A stretch of DNA of 64,000 nucleotides from Ailanthus altissimus (GCA_946807835.1 CAMPEX010000001.1:1813001-1877000), one strand, 5' to 3'; positions 35,895-48,371 are shown, counted from the first letter of the stretch. Notes: generated by a model not told the origin, from the letters alone. Translations and numbers: made by a program.

Positions 35895-38001
35895 AAGGGT
35901 TACCTTGCTGAAGACCGCTGGATGATTTTACAGATCTTGTGACTGCATCATTTAGTAAGAAAGAGTTGGAAATTGAAAATACAACTTCTAATACGTTGAC
36001 ACCAAGAACTTGGGAAACCCATACACTCTATCATAGCAATCAAATAGTCCCATTCCACTCGGTCACAGGCCTTTAACATATCCAATTTCAGAGCTAAGTG
36101 ATTGAATATCTTCATTTTTTGGCGTTTAATAACATTCGGTCATTCAAATACGATGATAACATTATTAGTTATCAACCTAACTCGGTATCAATGCACTTTG
36201 AGACTCCAAAATAACATCTTGAAGAATTTTCCAAATCCTATTCATCAAAATCTTGGCAATAATTTTGTAGGACATATTGCAAAGACTGATAAGTCGAGCT
36301 AGGCAGCGAGGGTTGTGAACCTTTGGGATCAAGAAACCAAGGTATCTCTAATAGAACTAATATTATGGCCAACCACATCCCAGTGTTTCTAAAAGAATAA
36401 AGTTGACATACCATCTCTACAAGAGGCCTTCGTGAGGTGCATTTGAAAAATAATTTTGTGAATTTCAGTAGCAAGAAAAGGGGCCTCCAAAGGTCATTCT
36501 ATGATACTCGAATTAAAGTCCAATATAATAGCAAAATTAATTTCAATCATTAGATCAAATCAAAAAATCAAATCTAACGAATACAAATTCTCCCAGTATG
36601 ATACCTTTCCAATATTGTAGAATAATCCGGCCTCCAAAATCTGAATATTGTCAGGTGAAAGCCACTTTGGGTTACAATTCATGATCGGTTGAAGCTCATC
36701 AGGAGAGAGGTTGGAGGAACAGAAAATCCAAGTGAAATAGTCTACCAGGATGGTTGACATCTGATTTCTGTTGGTGCACCAATTACCTTCAGAATCTAGC
36801 AAACCCGCGATGGTGTTCCTATGCCGTCTACTAGAAGATTTATTATGGAAGAATATTGAATTCCAGTCACCGCATTTTAACCAAGATACCCTGGACCTTT
36901 GTCGTTAGTATTGTTCCTGCTTGTAGAGCAAAGTGTCGAGGTGGTGTTCTTCTTTCGTAGCTCTGGCCATACGTTGGGAGTAATTTGCTAATTAAGACTT
37001 TGTAGATGAAGCTTAGTCTCACGGATACAATGGTTTATCTTTCGATATTGCTCCCATTCCATTACTTTAAAGAAACTTCAAGTGCAGCTAGATTATTGTT
37101 TACCTCATTAAGAGATACCCTGTTCTGCCAACCATCAATAACTAGGTTCCTGCAATCAGCCTCCTCAGCCCATGCTCCCTCAAGATGGAAACGTCTGAAA
37201 ATTTGTGGAGAACACAATTTCAGAGATTGTTGGCCATGTTTAGCAATAGTTAGGAGTAGAGGCCGATGATCAGAGTAGTTAAAATCCAAGTGTCTGATAA
37301 GAGATAAAGGAAACAAAGCTGCCACCTGCTGGTTCTGAACAGTTCTATCAAGCCTCTCTTGTATAAAACCCTAAATAGTATGTCCATTATACCACGTAAA
37401 GGATGGCCATTGAAATCCCATATCCATCAAGTACTTGCCAAAATTTTTGCAATAGATAGTGAGGTCGTGCTCTTCAGCTAACTTTTCATCGTTTACCAGG
37501 ATTTCGTTGAAATCACCACAATATAACCAAGGGATTGGGGATAGCATGTGGAGCCGTCGTAGTAATGTCCATGTCCAAGGTCGAGATAGAGACATCTATA
37601 TGATTTTGAGAATAGGAGAATAGGTGAACGCTGATATTGGCCGACCATAGAAGAGCAAGCCCACCACTTCTACCCATACGCTCAAGAGCTAACTTACCCA
37701 CAAAACCATTTTGAATTCGTAACTTCTCTATCTAATGTTTATAGGAAATGGTTTCAGATAGGAAAACCAAATTCGGGCAATGTTCCGGAATCAATTGACC
37801 CAGGATTCGAAATGACTAGGTGTTGCCCAAACCCGGACATTCCAGCATAAGCAATTCATTATTCTCGGCAGCCCTGCACAAGGGCAGGAGCCGCCGCTGA
37901 AGTAGAGGGAATTTCAGGATCATCACATAAAAAATGCTCCAGTGCCAAATCATAAGTATCAAATTCAAATCGTAAGAGACGTTCCACCCTTTTCCCGCCA
38001 A
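35895..38001 (-). pseudogene. LINE ORF2, endonuclease and 5' half of RT
   Basis: Minus-strand islands: LECPGLGNTQSFR and VFLSETIS (apurinic-type endonuclease N-terminus and its Glu), MGRSGGLALLWSAN, LYCGDFNEILVNDEK (GDFNEI box) and YSDHRPLLLTIAKHG (SDH box), so most endonuclease motifs survive. Then come the linker (36802-36560) and RT blocks around 36300-35900, including a frame with RPISLCNVLYKII-like text and LQQGNP. Several frameshifts and stops. The RT is cut by element B directly after LQQGNP and resumes at 18200. Confidence 0.88.
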
Positions 38002-38039
38002 TACCTTTCTTATCAGGGAGATTAACTAGCACATTGGGC

Positions 38040-39480
38040 TTAGCCTTTCTTCCCAGAAGCAGTCAAGGTTTGGGCTAAATCAATACTGACATTGGAGCCT
38101 TTAGAGCGGTTCTGAGGAGGTGGTTTCCTTATAGCTCCCATTTTAGGTTGTTTTGGAATGGTTTGAGTATAGAGTTTTTTACGACCAGGCTTACCCCGTT
38201 TTGTTGGAGGAGTAGAGTTTGTATGGAAGATAAAGTCATCTGACACTGTCACATCAATTAAAGGATTGGCATGCCCTAAGGATGAATTATCACTAATCTG
38301 AAAGTGAAAGTCAGTGGTAATCTTTGATGAAAAGTGGGTGAGAGGTAAGACAGCAAAGGGGTTGGGATGATCCACCACATTATCGACAGACAACTTAGGT
38401 GAAGTATTGGGAATTGATTGTGGTACTTTAACAGTTGGGTTATGAATAGCTCTAGAGGTAGTTTGTATGGGATCATTAAGGTTTATGATAAAAAGATTAC
38501 GAGGGATAACTTTAGTGGACTTCATAGTCTGTTTGATGACGTAATCACAAGAGTCATGCAAGTAGGAATTGTTGTTTCAGTAGGGTTCCGAAAAGGGTGG
38601 GCATAAGTATTTGCAGCGTCAGTGGGAATAGGATCAAGGGGTGAATTTATTGATTGGTTGATCAGGCTCAAGTTGCCAAGTTTCCTATTACGGGTGGGAT
38701 TAAGGTTATCACTTTTCACGGCAGGACTAGCTCTTATCCAAGTGCCATAGATAGGGTTAGGAGATTTTCGCTCAAGATTGGGAAGCTTGGTGCACTCATG
38801 CTTTAAATGCCTAAAGAAACCATAGGAAAAATACAAATCAGGCAATTGTTCATACTTCAACAATACTGTAATGAGTTTATCATTCAGCAGACTGATACAA
38901 ATGGCATGTTTTAATGGTTTATCAAGGGCAATAGAGATTCGAACACGGAGATATTTGCCCAAACATTGACCATTTGCCCCTTTGTCAATCTCTTCAACAT
39001 CACCTATGAGGGCACTAATCTGTTTACCAGCAGCCTCATGCATAAGAATCAATGGTAAGCCATGCAGTTGAACCCAAAAAGGACGTGCGATTTAAGGAGA
39101 GATCAGAAAGCCTACCAACACCTTGAGGAATCGTTAGGACCAAAAGGTTATTCTCAAAGGACCATGGCCCTCCAGAAAAGACTCAACGACGATCCATTTT
39201 TAAATGGAAATAGAAGACGAACAAATTCCGTCCAGAATTAGCCACTTCAACACTAAAGGGTTTAGTGGTATGCCAGAGGCCATGTATTCCAGAAATGAAA
39301 GCACCCCTATTTACAGGTCGAGAACTCAAGACTTTGCCCACTAAACACAGGGACACCCACAAGGATCCAATGTCCTGGATAGAGAAATCGATATCCACCA
39401 TAGGGACATGATCTTCCTGTATGTCCAAATATCGTATTTGGCAAGAATAGCATCCAAATCTATTTTTCGGTATGAAATCC
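38040..39480 (-). pseudogene. LINE ORF1 (gag-like, DUF4283 type)
   Basis: 39428-39183 encodes LCLVGKVLSSRPVNRGAF and GRNLFVFYFHLKMDRR, then a stop and VFSGGPWSFENNLLVL: the DUF4283 domain of plant LINE ORF1 proteins. After a frameshift, 39052-38522 continues with LGKYLRVRISIALDKPLK and YEQLPDLYFSYGFFRHLKHEC, which matches the zinc knuckle CxxCxxxGHxxxxC with its first three ligands lost. The 38561-38040 part is a low-complexity, Pro/Asn-rich, basic C-terminus. Such proteins bind RNA to form the LINE particle. This copy is inactive. Confidence 0.85.
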
Positions 39481-40563
39481 GATCAAGAAACCAGTCATAT
39501 AGACGGCATAATTATTTGTAAAACAACGATAGAACTATGCAAAATATAGTTACGGGAAGTAACCGCTACTAAACTGCCTCACAGAGTTTCAAAGAATGAG
39601 AACTCTTTAGAACTGCCCAATTTTTTACTTTATTACTCTTTAATTAAAATGTTCTAATTGTCATTCAGAGTCAAACCACACGGATGTTTAGCTTTCAACC
39701 AATATAGCTCTTTAATACTCTTATCCTTATATATTATAAATCAAATTAGAGAACATGAATCTTTTTTAACATTTGTATCCGGCTAAAGACACTAAAAGTA
39801 ATATAAAGATATTTCGTGTTATTCTTATTCATAGTCTTTATACACTATTACGACATAAATTTTTTGAAGTTAAGTATTGATCTTCTTAGTTTAGATGAAC
39901 GCAAAGTATAAAAAATATATAATTTTATTCTATATTTTTTAATAACATTATAATTTTTTCAAAGCTTTCAATCAAATTTGTAAATCTTGATATAATATCA
40001 CTTTAACTTCAATTGATGTTTAATTCTTCAAAATGTTCTTATTTTGAAGAATTATATATATTATTATTTCACTATTGGTCAGACATATTTCTCTATCTTA
40101 CTTTACAGTAGATAATTTATTGTGTGCATATTCTTTTTAAAGAAAATAAATTCACATTAAATATTTAAACAATAAAAGATTTATTTGTCAAAACATATAT
40201 ATAATCACATTATAAACATTAAAAGAAATAATAATTAAAAATTTAATTGGTCTAAATGTTAAGTCATTTTCATCAATATCTTCAAAAAGGTTCGATACAT
40301 TAAAATATTTATTATCTAATGTGTAGTATTTTATTTATAAATAACATCATAATTTTTCCAAAGCAGTTAAACTTGTAGATCTTGATATAATATTCTCTTT
40401 AACTTTACTTAATATTAAATTTAAGAAATATTTCTTTTTTTAAAGAATTATATATATTGTTTTACTATCGTTTAGACATATTTCCTCATCTTTCTTTGGA
40501 ATATATAATTCATTGTGTTTATATCCTTTTGTTTTTAAAAAAATTCACATTAGACATTTAAAC
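39481..40563. repeat. AT-rich DNA with a ~397-bp direct duplication
   Basis: No coding seen. 39938-40170 and 40336-40563 align in order (CTTGATATAATAT, GAATTATATATATT, ATTCACATTA and TTTAAAC occur in both), so a ~397-bp segment was duplicated long ago; the copies are clearly diverged. The first 80 bp may be the 5' untranslated end of the LINE. Confidence 0.7.
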
Positions 40564-41256
40564 TGTTGAAATTTGTGCTTACGTGTCATCTCTTTGTGCA
40601 TAAATATTTATTTAATATTTATACTAATATTATCATTTCATTAAATCGCTAATTATATTTTTTATATGGTAAAATACTTGTAACATTTTAGACATTGCAT
40701 GATTTAAAAAAGTTTAGAATTGGTCTAAAGAAGTTTAGATTAGTACTGAGAATTAGCAATGCTGAGAGTTATAAATGCTAAGAGTTGGCACTAATAAGAG
40801 TTATCAGGTTATAAGAGTCAGCAATATCTAAAGAGTTAGAGCCTTGTCTGAAATGGGACAAATACTAGATAATATATTAATAATGACGTAGTTGTAAAGA
40901 GTTACAAATAGTGCTAGAAAATGTCATTATGCAAATATGTTCTCAAATATTATATTTCTAATCTATCTTCAGTGATGCTGGTCTATCAGTAAATACCTTA
41001 ATAAATATATGAATCAGTGTATGTCTGTATCTGGATGGTCCAGATGATTAGTCTTATCAAACCATGAGTTTAGTGGAAGCTCCATAGAGATACAGATATT
41101 CAATACAGGCTGAATGCTAAATAGACTCACAAAGACCTCTAATAGATATCCCATAAAGTCATTAATTGAGGGTCTTTCGAGTTGAGTAATATTTGTGGTC
41201 CTTTGACCTGAGTGCCACTGTGGACTTGTGAGTGATCCACCATATTTTAGTTATAC
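40564..41256 (+). repeat. Truncated copia LTR fragment (X/Y type)
   Basis: TGTTGAAATTTGTGCTTACG matches the start of X and Y; homology stops near 41256 at GATCCACCATATTTTAG. Only about the first third of an LTR is present. The cause of the truncation is not visible. Confidence 0.8.
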
Positions 41257-41395
41257 AAAGGCACAATTTGAGGTTGTAGCTTACCAACAAAAGGTGGTTT
41301 GGTATTATAATAAGAGGGTATAAGTATGTGATTTCATGGAAAGAGAGTTAATACTAAAAAATTCTCCTCAATGTAAAAAACCTAGTAAATAAAGT

Positions 41396-41531
41396 CCATA
41401 GCCTAACATGGGAAGGACATTACAAGGTCGTCAAGAGAATTCAAGCTAGTTCATACAAACTCGAACATGCTGATGGAATAATGGTAAGGAAACTATGGAA
41501 TTTTGAGCAACTTAAAAAGTACTACACTTGA
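41396..41531 (+). pseudogene. pol: C-terminal end of a Tat/Ogre-type gypsy integrase
   Basis: One frame reads LTWEGHYKVVKRIQASSYKL, then HADGIMVRKLWNFEQLKKYY and a stop. This matches the integrase C-terminus of Ty3/gypsy Tat-type elements (usual form WEGPYKV...GTYKLED..G..L.RPWN..HLKKYY). About 130 bp upstream is also likely coding but frameshifted. The rest of pol is absent, having been lost at or before 41257. Confidence 0.83.
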
Positions 41532-41676
41532 ATAATCTATTTTATTTTAATAGTTGTGTAAACCATGTAATTTCCCTTATGATTATGAGAAATATAATAA
41601 TGAACAAAAGTCTAGATTTTTAGCATTTGATCATATTTGCTTAGCTTTCTAGTAAACATTCGAGCCCAATATAGAC

Positions 41677-42005
41677 AGACCTTATGTGTAGGGTCCTGAA
41701 CTCTATCATAAGTTAAAGTCTATCAAGACCTTATACGTGGTATCTTGAGCTCTACCAAAAGTTAAAGCATAAATAGGCCTTATACATAGGGTCTTGAGCT
41801 CCACCATAAGTTGAATTTTATCAAGACCTTATGCATGGGGTCTCGAGCTCTACTATAAGAATGTTATCAAGATCTTATGCATGGAGTCTTGAACTCAACC
41901 ATAAGTAGAAGTTTATTAAGATCTTATGCATAGTGTCTTGAACTCAACCATAAGCAGAAGTTTATCAAGATCTTATGCATGAAATCTTGAGCTCCACTTA
42001 TGAAC
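41677..42005 (+). repeat. Minisatellite, seven ~49-bp units, in the 3' untranslated region of the gypsy fragment
   Basis: Units begin at 41677, 41726, 41775, 41824, 41870, 41919 and 41968 (steps 49, 49, 49, 46, 49, 49). Core: AGACCTTATGCATGGGGTCT then GAGCTC-ACCATAAGT. It starts about 145 bp after the integrase stop. Tandem repeats in exactly this place are known for Tat/Ogre elements. Confidence 0.93.
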
Positions 42006-42808
42006 ACTTGAAATTATACATTTAATAAGGATTTTATATTATTATTTTATATTACTAATGTCTTTAACCCTCTAACTTAAGTATGTTTACAATATTGTAT
42101 CTAATTAGCTTTTAACTATTTTGTAGCAAGTTCAGTAAAATACGCATAACTTTCTACCTAGAACTCTAATTAGAGTTATTCTTGATCTTGTGAAGAGCTG
42201 ACTCAATGGGACAACATATTGTCTTTCACAAGGGACTTGAAATTTGAGCGTTTAGAGGGTAACATGGCCTAGAACAGAACTAATCTGCAGTACAGGTCCA
42301 ATCCAAACAGTCATTAGTATTTGGCCCATAACTATAGAAATGCATATCTAATATGTATGAGACGACTCAATGTAGAAAGAGAGTAAAAAATGAGAAAAAA
42401 ATAAAATGACTTGATTTATGTGTTTTTGTATGTGATGGCAATCTGAATAACCACAATGTGATTTTTCTGATTATAATCTTGATAACAATAATGATTATAA
42501 TCTTCCCCCTATGCTGAATTTCTTTTTTATTTATAGGGTGGAGATGTAGGTTTAACATGTAGTGTTGGAATCCTTTTTAAATTTAGAAGTCTCATGGACA
42601 TTCCTTTTTTAGATTGTGCTATCATAGTGTTTTTCAAAATTATATTTGATATTTCTTACCCTCATAGGATTTGTATCGTGATTTTAGGGAACTTTCTCTA
42701 AAAAGGCTAATCTTATCTATGACTCTCATAAGTTATATCTTTTTAGGACTTATCTTTGATTTTTGAGGTGGTTGAGTTTTACCTGGGCTTGATGAGAACA
42801 GGTATTAT
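42006..42808. other. Probable 3' untranslated or LTR sequence of the gypsy fragment
   Basis: No readable gene. AT-rich, with a simple AT/GATTAT-rich patch around 42460-42510. It lies between the minisatellite and solo LTR Y. I could not define LTR ends. Confidence 0.3.
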
Positions 42809-44906
42809 TGTTAGGGTTTGTACTTACGTGTCATCCTTGTTTGTATGAATATTTTTTTTGTAAAATTTATACAATGAATATTTTATTAAATCGCTAATAA
42901 CCTTTATTAAACGATAATAAAGCTTGTAACACTATAGAAATTTTATGATTTGAAGGAGCTCAAATCTAGTTTAAAAAAGTTTAAATTAGGGCTAAGAGTT
43001 AGCAATGCTGATAGTTATAAATGCTAAGAGTTAGCACTACTAAGAGTTAGCAAGTTATAAGAGTCAGTGAAATCTAAAGAGTTAGAACCTTATTTATAAT
43101 GTGACAAAAACCCGAGAATCTACTTGTAATGAGATAGTTGTAAAGAGTTGCAATAGATGCTAGGAAATGTCATTATGTAAGTATGTTCTCAAATATAGAG
43201 TTTTTGATCTACGTTCACCAATGCGGGTCTATCGGTGAATTATTATTATATAGATTAGTGTATGTCTATATCTGTATTGTACAAATGATTATTCTTAGTT
43301 AACTATGAGCCCGGTGGAAGCTCATATAGACATACAAGTATTCAGTTAGGATTGGGTACTGAACAGACTTATGAGGACCCCAATAGATATTCTGTGAATT
43401 CGTCAAATGAAGATCATCTCGAGTTGAGTAATATTTGTGGTCCATTGACTTGAGCACCATGGTGAGCTTATGGGTGATCCACCATACTTTGGTTCCACAT
43501 ATGTTAGAGACCTTTCATGGTCTAATCATTACGTGTCACTAGGTATGGTCCGATGCTTATAGAGTTTGGTGTGCTTAAATACGAAATTCGCCAGCTCATA
43601 TAGGTGGGTTGTATATCTGTAAGCAATGAACTTGGGAAAAGAGTTTCCTACAGGTTTGAACAATATAGCAAAAGTGTCTGCGTATGTTGTTCATTAAGAT
43701 ACGAATCTGGAGATAAGTTCATGGATGAAATTATCGGGATTTGACGGTGATGATCTATATCCCGCTCATCTAGGATATATTGACGGAAGGATTATACGAA
43801 TATGTAGTAACCTCAACATGTATGGTATAACGCGCTAATTTATAATATCTGTGACGTGTATGTGGTGCGTCGATCATGGACTTATAGAATAGTTTCATTT
43901 GATGAATCAACCGTGGACCTAGGGAGTCCCACTATGAAATGTACTCTTTAAGCACTTGGGCAACGTACCGTGTTGAATAGTTTAATACAGTTAAATCTAA
44001 TAATTTACTATGGTTAAGTTAACTAAAGTATATGGTTAAATGGTGGGACCCACTTAGGTTAACTTGGTAACCTAATAAAGACATAAATGTAATTTCACTT
44101 AATAATTATTTAATTGTTAAATAATTCAAATGAATATTTATTTATTTAATAGTTTAATAAATAATTTAATTTAACTATAGTTAAAAGTTAACCATATAGT
44201 TAAGTTAAGTTGACCTTACTTAATGGGTTAAGTAAAGGTTAACCTAACCATGGTTAAGTTAGTTAACTATGGTTAGAATATTTAAATGTTCACTTAACTT
44301 AAATAGAGTTAAGAGTTAACTATAGTTAGGTTAGGTTAAATGTAAATTGAAATTAAGTGTAATAAATTGAAATTAAATTCATTTGTATATATTAACCAAA
44401 TGTAATTAAATTCATAAGTTGTTAAAATTTTATTTTGCTAAGAAATTGGCCAGCCATAACAAAGAGAGAAAAGAGAAATTATTTTCTTAATTTTGGATTC
44501 AAATTGTTGAATTCATAATTTTTTTTTATAAGGCATTAAAACCAATTAAGCAAAATAGGTATTTGATTAATTGATTAAGTGTTAATCAAAAAGAAAAAAA
44601 ATCAAGAACATAAGTTTAGGTTGTTAAACATTTGCTGGATCAAATACTGTCATTATAGATAATTAAACCCACCATTGTTGATTACTAGAATTGATCAAAA
44701 ATTACATTTCGGTAGACTTCAACAATTTTGATCCAAAGGCTTCAAGGGTTATTTCTCAATTTTATTTTTGTTAATTTGATTAATATATAATAAGTTACTA
44801 CAAAGTTTTATGCTTTCGCTGTATTTATATATGTATTAGATATGTATATTTTATTGTTAAACACATATCCCACATGCAAACACCCTATAAAAATCCACTC
44901 CTAACA
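42809..44906 (+). repeat. Y: copia solo LTR (2098 bp)
   Basis: TGTTAGGGTTTGTACTTACG to ATCCACTCCTAACA, related to X and to the D LTRs. Flanks ATTAT (42804-42808) and TTTAT (44907-44911) agree at 4 of 5 bases. The part around 43990-44350 is built of repeated GGTTAA/TTAACC-like words. No internal region, hence solo. Confidence 0.83.
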
Positions 44907-45240
44907 TTTATCCCCTTGTTTGGAGTCTGATCGAACAAGGTAATCGAGTTACAATTAATGTTCTGACCAGCTCGGTAGGTTCTGAGTTTGACCAAATAGG
45001 GTAGCCAAGTTATGACTAGTTTGAGGAGAGTGTAGATTACTTTATCAGTAAGAGTCTGACCGAATAGGGTAGCCGATTTATGACCAATATTCTAAGCAGC
45101 TCATAGAGGGTGTCTATACCTCGGGGACATCTTCTAGGTCAATATCATTTCTTAGGTCTTGTGGACCGAGATCTATCAGGCCTTATGAGCCAAGGTCTTT
45201 GGGCCTTATAGGATTAAGAATATGGGCAAATAAAATCTTG
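44907..45240 (+). repeat. Imperfect repeats, probably continuation of the Tat/Ogre 3' region
   Basis: The phrase TGACCGAATAGGGTAGCCGA and its variants recur near 44928, 44990 and 45057, followed by GGACCGAGATCTATCAGGCC-type text. By style this is the same element as 41396-42808, interrupted by Y. Confidence 0.6.
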
Positions 45241-45399
45241 ATGTTTGATATGTTTTTACTATATTTTTTAAACAAGTTATAAAAGTGAAAATACTAATAT
45301 TATACAATAATAAAATTGAGCATATAAAATAAAAGAAATTTCATGACTTGATTTTATATCTTTTTGTCATTATGAAAAATAACGAATTTTTTTGTGAAT
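45241..45399. other. AT-rich spacer, nothing recognised
   Basis: Simple AT-rich sequence between the gypsy 3' region and the zinc-knuckle pseudogene. Confidence 0.3.
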
Positions 45400-45870
45400 A
45401 ATCAACAATCTCATGCAATTAATGTCACACAATTATTTGAAGCAGATACTACTTTACAAGAAAATACTACTTCACACAATCATGGTGATAATTATTGATA
45501 TGACCATGGTTATAACTGTGTCAAAATCATTATCGATATCATGATGGCTACAAAAAAGAGAAAAAGAAAGAAGAAAAATCAAAGTGGGACAAAAATGAAT
45601 GAAAATAAGAATAAGTAAAAGAAGTGTAAGATAAAAACACTTATAGTAAATACAAAATCAAGATCATTTTTTACATACATATCGTATGCCCAAGTATCTA
45701 GCTGATTTGTATAAAGCATCTATAAAAGAAAAAAGAAAAAAATGTCAAAACCAACATTATTGATGACATAGATTCAGTGAATACTATACATTTTAATGTA
45801 TTAGAATTTCTTTGAATATATTGATGGAAATAACTTGTCACTTAGTTGGAATGGAGGCACTCATACAATT
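45400..45870 (+). pseudogene. Degenerate gag-like zinc-knuckle protein
   Basis: A His/Tyr-rich low-complexity stretch and a Lys-rich stretch (TKKRKRKKKNQSGTKMNENK) are followed by PKYLADLYKASIKEKRKK and a frameshifted FLNILMEITCHLVG. This order recalls a common plant gag-like CCHC protein family whose C-terminus reads CRTPKHL-DLYQASLKEK and later DFF-DP-G-I-HLIG. The knuckle itself is not readable. The identification is from memory of the family; stops and frame changes are frequent. Confidence 0.55.
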
Positions 45871-45950
45871 AAGTTCTTAATTACTATTTGTTTTACATTT
45901 TTATAATGTGAATATATGTTTTAATAAATAATTCTTTTATTATTTATGTT

Positions 45951-46640
45951 AACGTGTTTTAGGGTGTATGCATGTGATTGTGTATATGTTGAAAAAAAAA
46001 TTAAATACATGTATCATATACACGGTTTCGCAGCAAAATTAAGCATAGGATCAATATTTACACATGTAACTTATATCATTAATAACATAAGATGACAGAA
46101 AACGTACCCTTGAAGAACTTTGGTGAAGATTATAATTCTGCATTCTTCCTAGCTCCAACTTTGAGCTCACCTTGAAGTGTACTATTGTTCACAATAATTC
46201 AATGGGATTGTGAAGCTAGAATAACAGCAACTGATTTTCCAGCAACAAGTTTTTATTTTTTGAAAGAAAAATAAAAAGAATTTATTTTTCTTTCTTTCTA
46301 GTTTTTCTCACAACACTTTGTTCAAAGAAAAACTCTCCGAAACCAAAAACTCTCTAATCCTCTCTCCTTGCATGTTTTTGCTTTACCTTTTGTTAATCAA
46401 TTATTCAAAATAATTTTTAGGTGTTAAGCACTTTGCAAATACTCCCAAAATTGATTAATTGGCCAAAAAATAAAAAATAATTTTTGGCGGCAATTATACT
46501 TAATTAGGTGTATGCCTCCCATCTAAACCAAAATAATAAACAAGAAAATAAATATTATTATTTATTTAAATAATATTTATTCAATTATTCAAAAACTATT
46601 TGAATAATTAATTTTTTTATGTTATTTTATTTTACTAACA
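45951..46640 (-). repeat. Shortened 3' LTR of copia C
   Basis: The left end GTGTTTTAGGGTGTATGCATG is the antisense of the LTR 3' terminus seen in X (CATACATGCACCCTA...). The right end ACTAACA could be the LTR start. Only about 690 bp remain of an expected ~2.2 kb, so most of U3 is deleted. About 40 bp between 46640 and the polypurine-like GCAAGTGGCAC are of unclear origin. Confidence 0.6.
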
Positions 46641-46679
46641 TGGTTAATGGGTGAACTCACGGTGAAACAATTTATGGAA

Positions 46680-47400
46680 TGTGCCACTTGCTTTAGTGTC
46701 ATTCACGATGGTATTGAATGCCTATTGACTCCACATGTTTTTCAAATATTATTGGAGTTAAAGCTTTAGTGAGTGGGTCCGCTATATTATTTATAGAATC
46801 TACTCTATAATCTATTACATCTCCTTTAACCAAGATTTCTATAATGATATGGTATTTCCTTTCCACATTCTTAGACTTTTGTTGTGCTCTCAGCTCTTTA
46901 GCTTGTGCAATGGCTCCGTTGTTATCGCAAAAAAAATGGTACAGGATCCATTGCACTTGAAACTATTCCAAGTTCAGTGACAAATTTGTGTATCTACACT
47001 GTTTCTTTTGCTACTTCTGAGGCTGCAATATATTCTGCCTTTATTGTGGAATCAGCCATGGACGACTGTTTGTTGCTCTTCCAACTAATTGCAACACCGT
47101 TGGGAATGAATACGTATCTAGATGTAGAGTTTCTATCATCTAGATCAGACTAAAAGTTTGAATATGTATAGCCTCTCACTTGTAAGTTACTTGCTCGATA
47201 TATCATAAACCTGTCCTTAGTACTTTTAATATATTTGAGGACATGATGCACAGCCATCCAATGGCCTTCGCCTAAATCAGATTGATACTGGCATATAACA
47301 CTTACAGTTATACTGATGTTAGGTCTCGTATACAGTATGGCATACATCAAGATTCTTACAGCTGATATATATGGTATGTTAGACATTCTAAATTTTTTGT
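46680..47400 (-). pseudogene. pol: Copia C RNase H
   Basis: 46956-46699 holds FFCDNNGAIAQAKE, NVERKYHIIIEIL and NIADPLTKAL, the C-terminal RNase H motifs. 47386-47150 holds NIPYISAVRILMYAI and ends RGYTYSNF, where the catalytic Asp of the YTDS-type motif is Tyr. Two frames, one gene. Confidence 0.87.
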
Positions 47401-47632
47401 CTTCACTTTAAGGACACATCTTCATCGAAAGATGAACGCCGTGTCTAAAAGGTATATTAACTATTTAACAATTCCTAAAATTATACCTTTTCAAGATATT
47501 ATCTATGTACGTTGATTGAGAGAGCCCTATAAGCCTCCTAACTTTATCTCTATAAAGCTTTATACCTAGTATATAGGAAACCTCTCCCAAATCCTTAATG
47601 GAGAAATTCTTACTAGGGTAGCTTTTAACTGA

Positions 47633-48371
47633 TTATAACATATCAATATCATTTTCGATAATGAGTATATCATTCATATAAAGAACTAAAAAGACTACCA
47701 TGCTCCCATTAATCTTTTTATACATACAAGATTCTTCTTCGTTCTTGATGAAATCTGACCCTCTGATTACTTCATCAAAACAAAGATTCCAACTTCGAAA
47801 AGCTTGCTTAAGTCCATAAATAGACTTCTTCAGTTTACATATTAAACCAAAAGTTTGACTTGATGTAAAACCTTCAAGTTGTTCTATATAGATCTCTTCT
47901 TCAAGATATCCATTTAAGAACACTGTTTTACATCCATTTGTCAAATTTTATAGTCATAATATGCAACAATTGCAAGTAAAATTCAAATTAACTTAAGCAT
48001 CGCTACTGGTGAGAAGATTTTCTCATAATCAATCTCAGATCGCTGAGTATAACCTTTACCACCAGATAAGCCTTGAAAGTCTTTACTTTCCCATGGAGCC
48101 CATACTTCTGCTTGTAAATCCATTTACAACCGATATGAATAATTCCTTCAGGAAGCTCAACCAAGTCCCAGACTTGATTTTGATGCATTGAGTCAATCTC
48201 AGATTTTATGGCCTCTTGCCATTTTTCAGAATCGATGTCAAATATCACCTCTCTATAAGTCACAGGATCATTTTCTTTAATCAAGAAAACACCAAGAGCA
48301 TCTTCAGGTATTGAACCATACTTTTTAGGTGGCCTTGATATCATTTCTGACCTACGTGAAAGGTGTGTCAA
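47633..48371 (-). pseudogene. pol: Copia C reverse transcriptase
   Basis: 48371-48003: SEKWQEAIKSEIDSMHQNQV, GCKWIYKQKYG and FKAYLVVK. 47944-47633: KTVFLNGYLEEEIYIEQLEG, KLKKSIYGLKQA and MVVFLVLYMNDILIIEND. The catalytic YVDD reads YMND, so this RT is dead even apart from the frameshift between the two segments. It contains the site (LKQA) where T1 interrupts B. Confidence 0.9.

Larger units (their letters stand above)
17007..39480 (-). mobile_element. L1-type LINE, split by copia B and truncated by copia A
   Basis: Reading the minus strand, ORF1 and the endonuclease/5' RT part of ORF2 occupy 39480-35895, and the rest of the RT plus linker occupy 18200-17007. The two halves join at the RT motif LQQGNP. 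When the 17.7-kb insert and one copy of its 5-bp flank are removed, the reading frame continues through the expected next RT block. The far 3' end is missing at 17007, where the A array begins. All frames contain stops. Confidence 0.88.
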
